Position numbers and translations under genes: made by a program
Shown here: positions 45,966-57,064 of the stretch, in pieces
How positions within the stretch are numbered: the stretch's first letter is position 1
Layout: every line of letters begins with the position of its first letter
Notes under the pieces: model-generated
Databases searched by the model: none
Told to the model about the DNA's origin: nothing
Seen by the model: only the letters and a program-made list of their open reading frames with translations
Origin: Euptelea pleiosperma
Taxonomy: Eukaryota; Streptophyta; Magnoliopsida; Ranunculales; Eupteleaceae
Reading direction: 5' to 3'
DNA length: 64,000 nt
NCBI GenBank assembly: GCA_035048495.1
Contig: CM068543.1
Location: 29,935,751-29,999,750 of the forward strand

Positions 45966-46948
45966 CTATTTTACTTGAAGACCCAGAAAATAACTTAGTT
46001 CACCAACCATACTCATTTCAAATTCTTTCTTCATTTGTTCTGAAAACATGTGAGCATGATCGACAGATGTGGACCCAAAAATAATATCATCAATATAGAT
46101 TTGAGCAATCACATGAATTCCCTGAATAGTTTTAACAAATAAGGTCTTGTCCACTTCTTCTCTGATGAAACCTTGATGAAGTAGAAAAGTGGTCAATCTC
46201 TCATACCAATCCCTGTGAGCTTGTTTTAAACCATACAAGGTCTTTTTGAGACGATAAACTTGATCAGAAATTTTGGATCCTCAAACCCTTTGGGTTGTTC
46301 CACATAAACTTCTTCTTGAAGAACACCATTCAAGAAGGCACTCTTGACATCCATCTGAAAAAGTTTAAATTTAAGATGGCATGCAACAGCAAGCAGTATA
46401 CGAATGGATTCCAATCTAGCAACAGGACTAAAAGTTTCATCAAAATCAATGCCTTCAATTTGAGTGTAGCCTTGGGCTACAAGTCTGGCTTTGTTTCTGA
46501 CAACTGTTCCATTTTCATCTGATTTATTTTTGAAAATCCATTTTGTGCCTATAACATTAGTATCTTTAGGTCTACGCACTAAATACCAAACATCATTTTT
46601 AGTAAATTGACTTAGTTCCTCCTGCATGGCACTAATCCAATTTTCATCAGTAAGAGCTTCAGAAATATTTTTTGGTTCAATCTGAGACGTATAACACACA
46701 AAGTAAACAATATTTTTAATCTGTCTTCTAGTTTGAACTCTACTCCCTGCCTCACCAATGATATCAATACTAGGATGATTTTTCTTAACCCACAAGGGAG
46801 GAGATTTATCAGTAGGAGAGTCACTAGAAGATGAAGTAACATGAATGTCATCAATACTTTGACAGATATCATCACAGTTGTCATCTTGAGAGGAATTTTT
46901 TTCAATATTCAAATCATCAATAACCACATTAATAGACTCTATTATCAT
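45966..46948 (-). pseudogene. Sirevirus reverse transcriptase, frameshifted
   Basis: 46948-46226 covers the polymerase N-terminus: [68 protein letters not shown] and [21 protein letters not shown] frameshift near 46260 leads to 46238-45966 with [26 protein letters not shown] and the FEMSMVGELSYFLGLQVK segment. The catalytic YIDD box is intact. Confidence 0.88.
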
Positions 46949-47746
46949 TTTAGTTCTTTGATTGAGAACCCGATAAGCTCTACTATTAGTGGAATATCCC
47001 AGAAAAATTCTTCATCTCCTCTTTTGTCAAATTTTCCAGAGATTCTCTATCTCTAAGAATGTAGCATTTGCCCCCAAAAACCTTGAAATATTTGACATTA
47101 GGTTTTTACTGGACCAGATTTCATAAGGAGTATTCAAAGTTCTAGTCTCAAATAAACTCTATTGAGAGTATAACAAGCAGTGTTCACTGCTTCTGCCCAT
47201 AAATTTTGGGGTAAGTTTTTGCTGTGAAGCATTACCTTGGGCCATTTCCTGAATCACCCTATTCTTTCTTTCTACCACTCCATTCTAGCTGTGGTGTATG
47301 GGTGCAGAAAATTCATGCTTAATGCCAATAGCATCACAGTACTCAGTGAGATGATAATCTTTAAATTCTCCACCATGATCAGTACGAATCCTGACTATAC
47401 TATAGCCTTTTTCATTATGTATTTTTTTGCTTATCTTTTTACATTCTTTAAAAGCATCTGATTTCTCTCTAAGAAAAGCAATCCAAGTCGATCTAGAGTA
47501 ATCATCTACTATGACCAGAATGTATCTTTTACCTCCCAAACTTTCAGTCCTCATTGGACCCATAAGGTCCATGTGAATCAAATCAAGCATTTTGGAGGTA
47601 GCACAATAATTTCCCTTTTTGTGAGAGCTTTTTATTTGTTTATCGATTTGGCAAGCTCCACAAATAGTGCCCGTAGGTTTTCTCAATTTGGGCACACCTC
47701 TCACTAATTCTTTATTAGTGATTTTAACTAGGTCTTTTTGGTTCAT
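46949..47746 (-). pseudogene. Sirevirus integrase, with stops
   Basis: 47746-47285 holds CGACQIDKQIKSSHKKGN (second pair of the zinc-binding region), LIHMDLMGPMRTES, the DDYSRSTWIAFLREK segment, and IRTDHGGEFKDYHLTEYC. The catalytic D, D of the integrase core are visible and the E follows in 'NGVVERKNR', reached past a TAG at about 47286. Farther on, to 46949, the C-terminal part reads through more stops ([14 protein letters not shown] near the end). Confidence 0.85.
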
Positions 47747-48447
47747 ATGACCTAGTCTTTGGTGTCATAAGTCAAAATCATTTAATTTGACAGAATTACA
47801 GATGATCTTGGGATTTCTACCAATGATATAACAATTTTTAGAGGTTCTCGAACCTCTCATAATACATTTGCCAGATTCATCAATAACATCACATCCTTGG
47901 CTTGTGAATTTAACTGTATGATTATTGTCACAAATTTGACTTATGCTAAGAAGATTGGCTTTAAGTCTCTCAACACAGAGAACATTATCAAGCTTAGGAA
48001 TACCTGGAGCTTGAATACTTCCCGACCAATGACTTTGGCCATACTTCCATTCCCAAAAGTAACACTACCATCCTTATGATCTTCAATATAACAAAACATT
48101 GACTTGTCTCCAGTCATGTGTCTAGAACAACCACTGTCCAGATACCATTTATTATTTTCTAAAGCTTTGAAAGCAGAATGAATCATAAGACATTTTTTAT
48201 CATATTTTCTCACCCAAATGGTCTTAAATTTTGAAGGTTTTGCTATTTGTTTGGGAATAAATGAATTGTTCATTTTTTTATCGTTTCTGGACCATTGATT
48301 CTTAGCAACATGACTATCAAACAAGGTTTTTCTTAATTCAAAAATTTTAGAAATTTCTCTCTTTAGTTCATTAGATCTCATGTATAACCTGCTTAGCCTA
48401 GAACTATGATGACTTACCAATTCAGTTTGTTTGAACTTTGTTGTCAT
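47747..48447 (-). pseudogene. Sirevirus protease and gag-pol linker
   Basis: 48447-47941 includes KKMNNSFIPKQIAKPSKFKT then WYLDSGCSRHMTGDKSMF and DGSVTFGNGSMAKVIGRE. DSG is the aspartic-protease active site. A frame break occurs near 47990, after which typical VEGLKANLLSISQ-like sequence and the gag_pre-integrase segment (47940-47760) can be followed with interruptions. Confidence 0.8.
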
Positions 48448-48830
48448 TCATTTTCCTGTATGATATGTAGGTTTCACATTATTCTTATGAGAGCAAAGAT
48501 GAGAATCAAAATTCTTGAATTTAGCAATATCATTCTTGTTTGTCAGTTGATTTTTCAAGGACTTTTGGAACTCTTTTTCCAACATATTATTTTTCATTAG
48601 AAGCAATTTCTTTTCTTCTTCCCATTGTCTCTTTTCATCAGTGAGTTCAATATTTGCTAGTTCTAATGACACATTTTTACAATCCAATTTCTCCATTTGT
48701 AAAACTAAGTCTTTATTTTTTTTAGTCAATCTCAGACTGTCTAAATATAGTTTTTCATAAGCTATATTCAAATATTCTTCAGACAATGGAGTTCTGGAAG
48801 TATTTTCACATTCTCTTTGTATTTTGTCAA
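48448..48830 (-). pseudogene. Sirevirus Gag C-terminal coiled coil
   Basis: 48786-48448 encodes a charged, heptad-rich stretch (LRLTKKNKDLVLQMEKLDCK, ELTDEKRQWEEEKKLL) resembling the coiled coil of sirevirus Gag. The Gag core and zinc knuckle expected before it are absent, since only about 70 bp separate it from the primer site. Confidence 0.7.
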
Positions 48831-48896
48831 ATTAAAAAAATGGACTAGTTTCTCAGGAATCTAAATTCAGGTGATTAAATCGGAATAGAAATACCC

Positions 48897-48908
48897 GCTC
48901 TGATACCA
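48897..48908 (-). other. Sirevirus primer-binding site
   Basis: TGGTATCAGAGC on the minus strand, complementary to the initiator methionine tRNA, beside the 5' LTR. Confidence 0.85.
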
Positions 48909-48910
48909 AT

Positions 48911-50490
48911 TAAAATTCCACCGGTCCGTTATCTTTAACTCAATATACCTAGAAGGGGGGGAGGTTGATTAGGTATTTAAAATTAAATATACCTATACAG
49001 TTTTACTGGTCTATGGTATGGGGATAAAATCTCATGCATTGGTTGTTTGAAAATGATTATCACAACCGACTCAAATCAAATACACCTTCGTAGTATATTG
49101 TCTTTTTGTCGTTTGATCTAATCAGGATAGAATGCGGAATACAAACAAACAATCACACAAGATAATGTATTTTTATATGGAAATCTTAGCCAAAGAAAAA
49201 CTACGGGACCACGTCCAGACGGAAAGTATCACTAACTGAAAAGTTAAACGAAACAAAGGCTACCTACGCAGCACCGTTATAAATACAACATACAACCTTA
49301 GTCAAGGCCCACTGCTGATGTGTCCATGTCCTCTGAATCAACACCACGAATCCAGGCGCGCCCATCCAGCTAAGAAGCCTTATCCGCTTGTTCAGTTTGG
49401 TATACCCCAAACTTACCTTCGACCGGCTCCTCCGATCTTAATTTTTCAACACTCCTGCCTTTGCACAAGGTTAAGGATTCAGTACACCCTGAACCTCAAG
49501 TTGCTCAAAAGGTGTTTGAGTCACACTGGTACTCTCAGGCTTACTAGGTTGAATATAGAAGGGGAAAACCTAGGTTGAGTAAAGATCAAGCTCTTGGCTT
49601 TGATCAAGAAGAGAACAAGCTCACAAGATGTGAATGAAAATAAGCTTCTTGCTCTTCGAATTGGACACTCTAATAAATATAACCTTTACTTCTCTCTCTT
49701 GAAGATTGAGTCACTCTGTATCTCTGTGTGTGTTTAGAGAAGGCACAGAAGGATTCTATTTATAGAATTCTAAGACCTTGAATCGTGTGGAACGTGGGAT
49801 AATGGAACCATGAATTTTGGATATGATAAAATTGATTCTGTTCAAAAGTCCAATCGATTGTACTCTTGGTCCAATCGATTGGGCTCAATAAGTTTTCTGT
49901 TCCGAAGGCACCAATCGATTGCACAGTGTTCTCCAATTGATTTGACATTTATAATTTTCCGTTCCAAAGGCTCCAATCGATTACCCAGAGTATCTAATTG
50001 ATTGTACACATAAAGATTTCTGTCCCGAAGGCTCCAATTGATTACACAGTATCTCCAATCGAGTCTACTCAATTATGTTTCTGCCTCGTAGTCTCCAATC
50101 GATTACACAGTGTCTCCAATCGATTGGGCTATGTCCAATCGATTGGACTTTCCCACTAGTCAATATAATTGACTTTGACTTGGGTTTGTCCAATGACTCA
50201 GTCTGACCATTATATTTTGTTTATTTTAATCAACTCCTATGGCCACTAAGTCACATACCTTCCTAATCGAGCGTACACGATTGTTAACTGACAAATTGGC
50301 AGTTACTCAGATGACTCCTGTCGTCAACCGTCTGATTCTTGCTATCTCTGTCTTTTAGTCTTCACGTAGTTGGCGAAGTATGCGTGCCACGACATCTTCA
50401 TACTACACTTGGGCTCGTAGGAACGGTTACAAGAATATTTTTATGTCAAACGGAATCTTTGCCAAATTAAATATGAAAATATTCCTTACA
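48911..50490 (-). repeat. 5' LTR of the sirevirus
   Basis: It is 1580 bp. In element sense it begins TGTAAGGAATATTTTC and ends at TTTTA, two bases from the primer site (expected CA mutated to TA). It includes 'cctagaaggggggg' near 48950 and a CAATCGATTG array (49845-50160). Confidence 0.82.
49845..50160. repeat. CAATCGATTG array in the 5' LTR
   Basis: Same array as at 42955-43345, with some units changed to CAATTGATT. The small frames here on both strands (49760-50072) are products of it. Confidence 0.82.
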
Positions 50491-50876
50491 CCCATTTCAG
50501 TAATACTACGATGTTTGCGTTCAGCACGCCTATTCTGATCTGAGGTATAAGGATAGGATGCTCTTTTTATTATGCCACACGTAGAGAGATGGTTGAGAAA
50601 ATCTGTGCTAGCAAACTCATGACCTCCATCACATTGAAGTATTTTAATCCGAGTGTCAAGTTGATTTTCTACCATTTTTTGAAAGTGAATGACTGTTGTG
50701 AAAAAATCAGATTTTCCGTTTAGTGGAAAGAACCATGAGAAAAGACTATGATCATCCACAAACACAACATAGCAATGAAAGCTACAAGGTGAAGTAATAG
50801 GCGAAGGCCCCCATATATCTAAGTGTACTAGTTCGAGTGGCTTAGTACATCTTTTATTATTAGAAGCAAATGTCAA
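50491..50876 (-). pseudogene. Integrase N-terminal part of the outer Copia element
   Basis: Reads LELVHLDIWGPSPITSP, VVFVDDHSLFSWFFPL and ILQCDGGHEFASTDFLNHL, ending at ERKHRSITEMG where the sirevirus LTR begins. D, D and E of the integrase core are visible, though DGGHEF replaces the common DGGGEF. Typical Copia integrase otherwise. It continues at 42433. Confidence 0.85.
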
Positions 50877-51424
50877 TTTTTTTACTTTTGCCTAACTGAC
50901 AACTAGAGCAACCAGAACTATTATATTCACGAGAACTAATAAGAAGAATGTCACTAGATTTATTTAAGCGAGTTATAATTTTAGAGGACACATGACCGGC
51001 CAAGACGATTGTGCCACGTGCTTGAGGTTCCCTTTACTGGATCCATATGGGTTGATAGGTAAGCTTGATGTAGATAAACAAGGGCGTAAAGGCCGGCTTG
51101 TCTACTCCATGTTCTCAACGGTTTCCCCGTTCCCTGCTCCCGTATAACAAAAGCAGATGAAGAAAATACAAAATTACAGTTATTGTCATGGGTAAACTAA
51201 CTTACAGAGATCAGATTTTTCCTTATGTGAGGAACAAGTAATGTATTTTGTAGAATAAGGAAACCCTTGGGAGTGGGAAGAGAAACATATTCAGTGTGTG
51301 AAATGGGGATAGAGGACCTGTTACCTACAAATACTCGGTCTGCACCTTGATAAGATTGAATACCAGTAAGATTACCTTCATTGTTGGTCACGTGAGCGGT
51401 TGCTCCACTGTTAGGATATACCAC
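50877..51424 (-). pseudogene. Protease and pre-integrase region of the outer Copia element
   Basis: 51424-51197 reads VYPNSGATAHVTNNEGNL then YQGADRVFVGNRSSIPISH and LVPHIRKNLISVS. The active-site Asp of DSGA is Asn (NSGA), so the protease is dead. The gag_pre-integrase segment (51190-50880) is only traceable with stops. Confidence 0.8.
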
Positions 51425-51986
51425 TCATTATCTTGTACATCTTATATGGTAAGAGAAGTGAAAGCTTCTGTGACTTGTGGTGATTGGAATGAATGATTAA
51501 ATCTATTTCTACATTCAAGAGCTGCATGTCCACGTTGGCCATATATCTGGTATGTGCGGTCAGAAGATGGAGAACATGAAGTAAACGTTCCATGAGTTGG
51601 TGTACCAACGTGTTGATTAAAGGAACCATTATTATGAGCTGATCGTTGAGGTGTGGACCCCCCATGATTTCCATTATAGTTATACCTATTGTTTCCACCA
51701 CTACCTCAGAAATTATTGAAGTATGAGGAGGACAAATGATGGACTAAAATTCTAATTTTTATTATAAGAACTATTAGAGTGATAGTTCTTACCTCCTCCA
51801 CGTTTTCTGTTGTTTTTGTTATTCTTTCCTCCGGTACGTTGTGTTGTGTACACATATTCATGAGTGCTTGATGGTGGTTGTAAGCTTTTCAGATGAAGTT
51901 CATGACTCAGTAGTGATGGAACAACTTCTTGAAAGGAGGGTATGGGGGGCTTTGATAGAACAGTGGTGACATAGGATATTCAGCCC
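51425..51986 (-). pseudogene. Nucleocapsid region of the outer Copia element
   Basis: In one frame 51590-51490 reads YQIYGQRGHAALECRNRFNH, a CX2CX4HX4C zinc knuckle in which the first two Cys are Tyr. The flanks are Asn/Gly/Ser-rich, as in Copia Gag C-termini. The frame is broken relative to the Gag core. Confidence 0.7.
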
Positions 51987-52571
51987 CTAATCCATGTAGA
52001 AACCAATAGACCTTATCTGCATATTAGGAACCGGGCTTCCGATGGCTGAAAGTTGGTTGCATATTGCTCTAAACTTGAGAACATGATCTGATATTGGAAG
52101 AGAACCTCTCTTCAGAATCTGAAGTTCTTTGTGAAGTTGGAGTTCTATGTTCTTTGATATATTTGCAAACGATTCTCCTAGAACCATCCATATATCATGG
52201 GCGTTTTTGCTATCCATGGTGATGCTCATCGTTTCCTCTGTGAGAGAGGAGTTTAGGAGACTGATTACAAATTGATCCATAAGTCTCCATTTTCTGAACT
52301 CAGGATTGTCAATCATGCTACCATTGGCTTGTACAACAAACGATGATGGTTATTGTATAGAACCATCAATATAACCAAGTAACTCTTGGCTTTCGAGGAA
52401 AGGGATAACTTGATTTCTCCACAATAAATAATTGCTCCCATTGAGTTTAATGGAGAGCATATAAACCATTGATGAATAGGGAAGAGTTGGTATCATAGGA
52501 GATATTATTGAAGCAACTCGATTGAGTGTGGATGTCACCTGATTGGCAATAATGGTTGATGGATTTTCCAT
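51987..52571 (-). pseudogene. Gag core of the outer Copia element
   Basis: 52571-52350 has KLNGSNYLLWRNQVIPFLES then LLGYIDGSIQ, and 52316-51987 has WRLMDQFVISLLNSSLTEE, DIWMVLGESFA and LQLHKELQILKRGSLPISDH. These are the usual Copia Gag (UBN2-like) motifs. A TAA after GSIQ separates the two parts. The start Met near the primer site is at 52569-52571. Confidence 0.85.
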
Positions 52572-52673
52572 GGCAGCAACTGATCTCTGATTTGTAGAAG
52601 TGAAGATGTATTGGTGATTACTTAAAACAAAGAATCGACCACAGGTCTCTACTGATCGATGGTGTTGATACCA

Positions 52674-52979
52674 TGAAAGTATTAAAGAATCCTTCGATAA
52701 TAAACACTTACAACAATGATGTACGAGAAGATGTGTAAGAAATTACACAGGTAATGAGTAGTCTCTCCTTGTCGTTGGAGGCTAGTCCTTGTACTCAATA
52801 TATATTAAAGAAGGTGTTTGTATACAAAAGGGAGTCTAACAAGACTCACACAGATAAATAGGAGTCTAACAGAACTCACTCAACGATAGAGGAAAACAAC
52901 AAAAGAATATCAACCTTGCTATTCTTTAGGGAAGTGGGCATCCACGTCAACTAAGGATGTGGATGTAGATCTTTAAATA
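52674..52979 (-). repeat. 5' LTR of the outer Copia element
   Basis: It aligns with 40521-40831. TGAAAGT on the plus strand is adjacent to the primer site TGATACCA (52666-52673), and the AGAAC duplication follows. Confidence 0.85.
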
Positions 52980-52984
52980 AGAAC

Positions 52985-53450
52985 CTCAATCGGGGTTCAC
53001 TTCAAGTTCCAATTGGACCTCAAGATATGTAGAAATGGTCCATAAGAAAAAGAAATTGACTTTTTGATGAAGAAATATTTTAAATGATAAAAAATATCAT
53101 TAGATTGTACTCGAAAAATTACCCAATATTGACAGTAAGTACACTAAAATTGGAGCCAAAATGGATCTTGGAGTAATTCCTCGAGATACATACAAGTGGC
53201 CCCAAAAAATTACTTTTTATACTAACTCGATCAAATCGGAGCCAAAATGGATCTTTGAGTAAATCCTCGAGATACATACAAGTGACCCCCAAAAAATACT
53301 TTTTGCTCAACTTTTTTGGTGAGTTGGACTGTGTCATCATGTTGATCTCATCGAGACATGCAGAATAAACCATAATATCGTACAATTTGGACAAAAAATG
53401 AACCTGACTGGACACATCATGAATTGTTATAATAAATTGATTTTTTTTGT
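52985..53450. repeat. LTR-like repeat R, second piece
   Basis: It continues from 40520. 53119-53487 on the minus strand contains a 122-residue frame with two similar halves from a local 70-bp repetition ('ggatctt.gagtaa.tcctcgagatacatacaagtg' at about 53162 and 53250). It has no recognised domain. Confidence 0.5.
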
Positions 53451-53945
53451 TCCAGAATGCTATAAGTTGTGCATCCTGAAATTTCACTCGTGTGGATCAC
53501 GTAGAAATCATAAGGTCCTAACAGAATCTATTGATCCACAACAAGATTGCTTGAATATGAGCCATCTAGAATAGGTTAGTGATATATTGGATGACTAAAA
53601 AAATAAGAACTTTAATCGGGGTTCTGGTCAAGTTTCGATTGGACCTCGAGATATATAGAAACGGTCCATAAGAAAAAATTGACTTTTTGATGGAGAAATA
53701 TTTTAAATGATAAAAATTACCATTAAATTGTATTTAAAAAATAATACAATATTAATAGTAAATACATTCAAATCCGAGACAAAATACAGATAAATGACAA
53801 AAAAATACTTTTTGCTCAAAATATTTTTCAGTGAATCGGATTGTGTCATCGCGGTGATCTCATTGAGACACGCAAAATGGACTATAAGATCATACAATTT
53901 GGGCCTAAAATGAACCTGATTGTACAATTCGATGTTGGGTGGGCC
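53451..53945. repeat. LTR-like repeat R, tandem copy without the Copia insertion
   Basis: Shares 'gcatcctgaaatttcact', 'gaaatcataaggtcctaac', 'agccatctagaataggttag' and 'aatcggggttc' with the first copy. It lacks the Copia insertion at 'aagaac' (about 53612), so it serves as an empty-site reference. Confidence 0.6.
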
Positions 53946-54395
53946 CAATACGAGTTAATATCGGGCATCTTGTTGTAGTAGATTAGGTGGGCCTACTCTT
54001 TCATCATTACAACTGACCTGCTGATGTCAACTGATATTGGCAACTCATCATTTACTAATATGGCCTAATTTGTGTTTTCACGCATGTTTATTTAAAGTAG
54101 CATGCAAATCCCTCAACAATTTTTGAAATTATTATTTAACCCATGTTGGGTCAACCAATTCAACATAAACCTAGAATTTATATATAAGACTTCTCCATTA
54201 AGGGGGTTTGAGAGAAGTTTTGTGTGTAAGACCAGCAAAAAGTAAGCCAAACATTTATGGATTAGTGGGCCAAAGATGGGATGCCACATGACATTTTGAG
54301 GTGGCATGGTAGATCAAACTTTTGTCCTTCATGGGAGGAGTAAACGTTTTCCAATTGAATAGGTTCTGTATGTCTCGAGTTACAAGATACATGTT
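53946..54395. other. No gene seen; P1 half-repeat
   Basis: A single P1 arm lies near 54230-54300 ('aagccaaacatttatgg', 'gatgccacatg'). Otherwise AT-rich and non-coding. Confidence 0.4.
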
Positions 54396-55153
54396 TATAA
54401 TACCCCGGCCCGGATTTTCATTCAGAGGTATTAGTATAATTTAGCGTTGAAATGTAAAATTTGCATTCTAAAATTTTTTGAACTTTATTCTATTTTGTCA
54501 CGTAAAATAAGTCTTAAGAATATAGTCAGAACATCTATATCATGATACGTAATAAATTTCATTGAAATGACACTTGGAGTGAATTATGATCGATATGATA
54601 GTGTAAGGATATTTTTGTATGCTTACAAACCAACTTAACTAATTAAGACCATAATAAATTTTTTGATTTTGGGAGCCATCGAGGACCCTAATAATCTGTC
54701 ATAAACAACCCAATAAGATAATTAGGAGAATTAATCTCATTTTGATCATTGAACTTAAAACCAAGCATAACTGGATCTCATACATACCTTAATTCGCTAA
54801 TATTTAAAGTTAATTAATTAACATTTTTCATAATTAGTAGGGTCTATAAATAGGGCGAATAACCATTTAGGTCATTTTGACTTTTTGTATTTAAGAGGAT
54901 AATTCAAATAATTAGCATGATTATTAGGCATAACCCTCCCTTAAGCACCATATTAACCTAATTATGAGCTATTAACCTAGTGTAGACCATAGGGTGTATA
55001 TGTGTTAGGATGAGGTACACTCTTTTATAGATATTACTTAGTGTATATGGATCATATATTGTACTATAATGACCTTAATTATAATTAATTTTAAATGAGA
55101 GATTATTTAAAAAATAGTAATATTTTGAACATAAAATTTCTTAAACGAAAAAA

Positions 55154-55801
55154 ATTTAAATGTATTTACAAAAACAAAAAAGTAACTAAACACCCTTTGA
55201 AGGGCATCTCTCCGTGACAAAAATTAAACCTGAAACAGGCTGACAGACACCCTTTAAAAGGGCTTTTGCCCATAAATGAGTAAAACTTCTGTCACAAAAA
55301 TGAGCCAGGTGGCACAATCTTAGTGGACGCTGACCGTATGGATGTTTAGCCAGTCCCTCAATGGACCTGCAAACCAAAAAGCAGCTTGATTAGTAATTTA
55401 CAACCTTTGGATCTTTGAACTCAAATAATGCTCAAATTCCTACGGTTAAAATCAACCCATGAAAATAAATTCAATCCAATGCTTATAAACCATTGATCAT
55501 TTTTATTTTTGGTGTGTAGGTCAACCTAGTGGTTGGCCAAACATCTATATGGTCTGCGTCCACTAAGAGTGTGCCAAGTGGCTCGTATTGTGATCGAAGT
55601 TTTACTTTTCTATGGGCAAATGCCCTTTTAAAGGGCTTCTGTTAAAAGGGCGTTTGTCAGCCATCTCAGCTTTAATTTTTGTCATTTTTGGCCTTTTTTT
55701 TAGATTTAACTTTTGTCGGGGAGAGACGTCCTTTCAGAAGGCGTTTACTTACTTTTTTATGTAAATGTTAGAAAGTCTTTTTTGTTTTTGTAAATACATT
55801 A
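55154..55801. repeat. Large foldback (650-bp palindrome)
   Basis: The ends 'tgtatttacaaaaacaaaaa' and 'tttttgtttttgtaaataca' are perfectly inverted. Further in, 'ctttaaaagggcttttgccc' pairs with 'gggcaaatgcccttttaaag', and 'gagtaaaacttc' with 'gaagttttac'. A P1 palindrome (55290-55600) sits at the centre, so arms of about 140 bp enclose it. Confidence 0.7.
55290..55600. repeat. P1 palindrome at the centre of the foldback
   Basis: The arms run from 'gagccaggtggcacaatctt' to 'agagtgtgccaagtggctcg', with 'gaccgtatggatgtttagcc' in the left arm. The minus-strand frame 55186-55377 spans its arm and is not a gene. Confidence 0.6.
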
Positions 55802-57064
55802 AAATTTTTTCTTTTAAGAAATTTTTCAGATTTTTAATGCAGAATGCCACATAAGCATTTTAATCAACATGTTTTTAACGTTAAGATCCTTGTGATTCCC
55901 ATCACATTTTAATATTTTACATAAAAAATCTAATTTCAAAAAGAAATTTAAATTAAAGAGATTTTAAAGAATTTTTATTGTCTTTTACTAATTTAATGAG
56001 TAATTGTTAATAAGTATTTACTATCAATTTATTGGGACTAGCCTTTAGGGCCAATTTAGAGACCTTTTAGACTTAAAATAACTTTATTTACAACCTATTT
56101 GATACCCATGGTTCTTATGCGCACTTTTTTTCATATTCATCTTAAAATAAGCTTTTTAGTGGGATATAAAATTTACCCCTTTTAAAGTGACAACAATTAT
56201 TTACAAATTAAAATATTTTAAAAAATCTTTTCAAAAGTTGAACATTCTAGAATCCCATTAGATATTAGAAAGAGTTTACAAAATTTATTTAACAACTTTT
56301 TACACATCTTATAGAATTTTTTTAAAGAGAATAAAAAGTTTTTGAAAAATACTTGCTAAAACTAGTAAGTCATAGTTAAAAGTTTTTACTCGTAAACAAG
56401 TATAAAGTGACCCCACTTCTTATATTCAAATCACACCAATTGTCTTGAGCTCTCTAAACTCTCTCTAGAATTCTTCTTGTTTAAGTTCTAGTTTTTAATG
56501 GTAGAGATTTTAGTTCAAGTTCTAGAACTAGATATGTACGGATACTCTACTAGGTCTAAATTTACTTTAATTTTTATACTTATTTCTTTATGATATTATA
56601 ACTTTGATTATATGTTGTATATTCTTGATATTTAGTATGATTCTAATATTTTTTTATCATGTTTATTTTTATGTGGTTCATCATTAAAATGCATATTTTG
56701 ATTTGGGTTGGGTTTCAGAGGGTGTAGCTTTATTGGACGCCATATGTGTGATAAAATATTTAAGAAGGGCCTTGAGCCCTAAGATGAAAGGCCCAAAAAA
56801 CTTGAAGAAGAACCTTCGGGTTGTATTTTTGATAAATAAGATTTAGTGAGATGGGTTGGGGTTTGCTTATTTGTTGATTATTATATCCATACCTTGCATC
56901 TTATTCATGAAATGTTCATATGCTCATATTGTTTACATGTATGCAAACTAAATGAAATGCGAATATATGATTATCCTATGGTTTATTATTAGACAAAAGC
57001 TCATGATTTTATACTGGACAAAATTTTAAATTTCATAAAAGAAGTTGGAGACGAAATCATTAAT

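Larger units (their letters stand above)
42434..50490 (-). mobile_element. Sirevirus (SIRE/Maximus-like Copia), defective
   Basis: The 5' LTR is 48911-50490 and the 3' LTR 42434-43676, truncated at its outer end. Primer site TGGTATCAGAGC (48908-48897) and polypurine stretch AAAGGGGGAGAT before the 3' LTR (43677-43688) are clear. Pol order is protease, integrase, reverse transcriptase, RNase H. The motifs YLDSGCSRHMTGD and [20 protein letters not shown] are of the SIRE/Maximus type. The gag N-terminus is missing. It inserted into the integrase gene of the outer Copia element; CCCAT (50491-50495) is the surviving flank. Confidence 0.85.
40521..52979 (-). mobile_element. Copia retrotransposon, degraded and split by a sirevirus
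   Basis: The LTRs are 40521-40831 (3') and 52674-52979 (5'), about 310 bp. The duplication AGAAC is perfect (40516-40520 and 52980-52984). In element sense the LTR starts TATTTAAAG and ends TTTCA. It is followed by a primer site TGGTATCA (52666-52673). The polypurine stretch GAGGGGGGA lies before the 3' LTR (40832-40840). Remains of gag, protease, integrase, reverse transcriptase and RNase H occur in Copia order, with deletions. A sirevirus inserted in the integrase (42434-50490). Confidence 0.85.

Noticed and set aside
46226..47461. Plus-strand frames (46295-46522, 46841-47056, 47237-47461)
   Set aside because: Antisense shadows of the sirevirus pol region.
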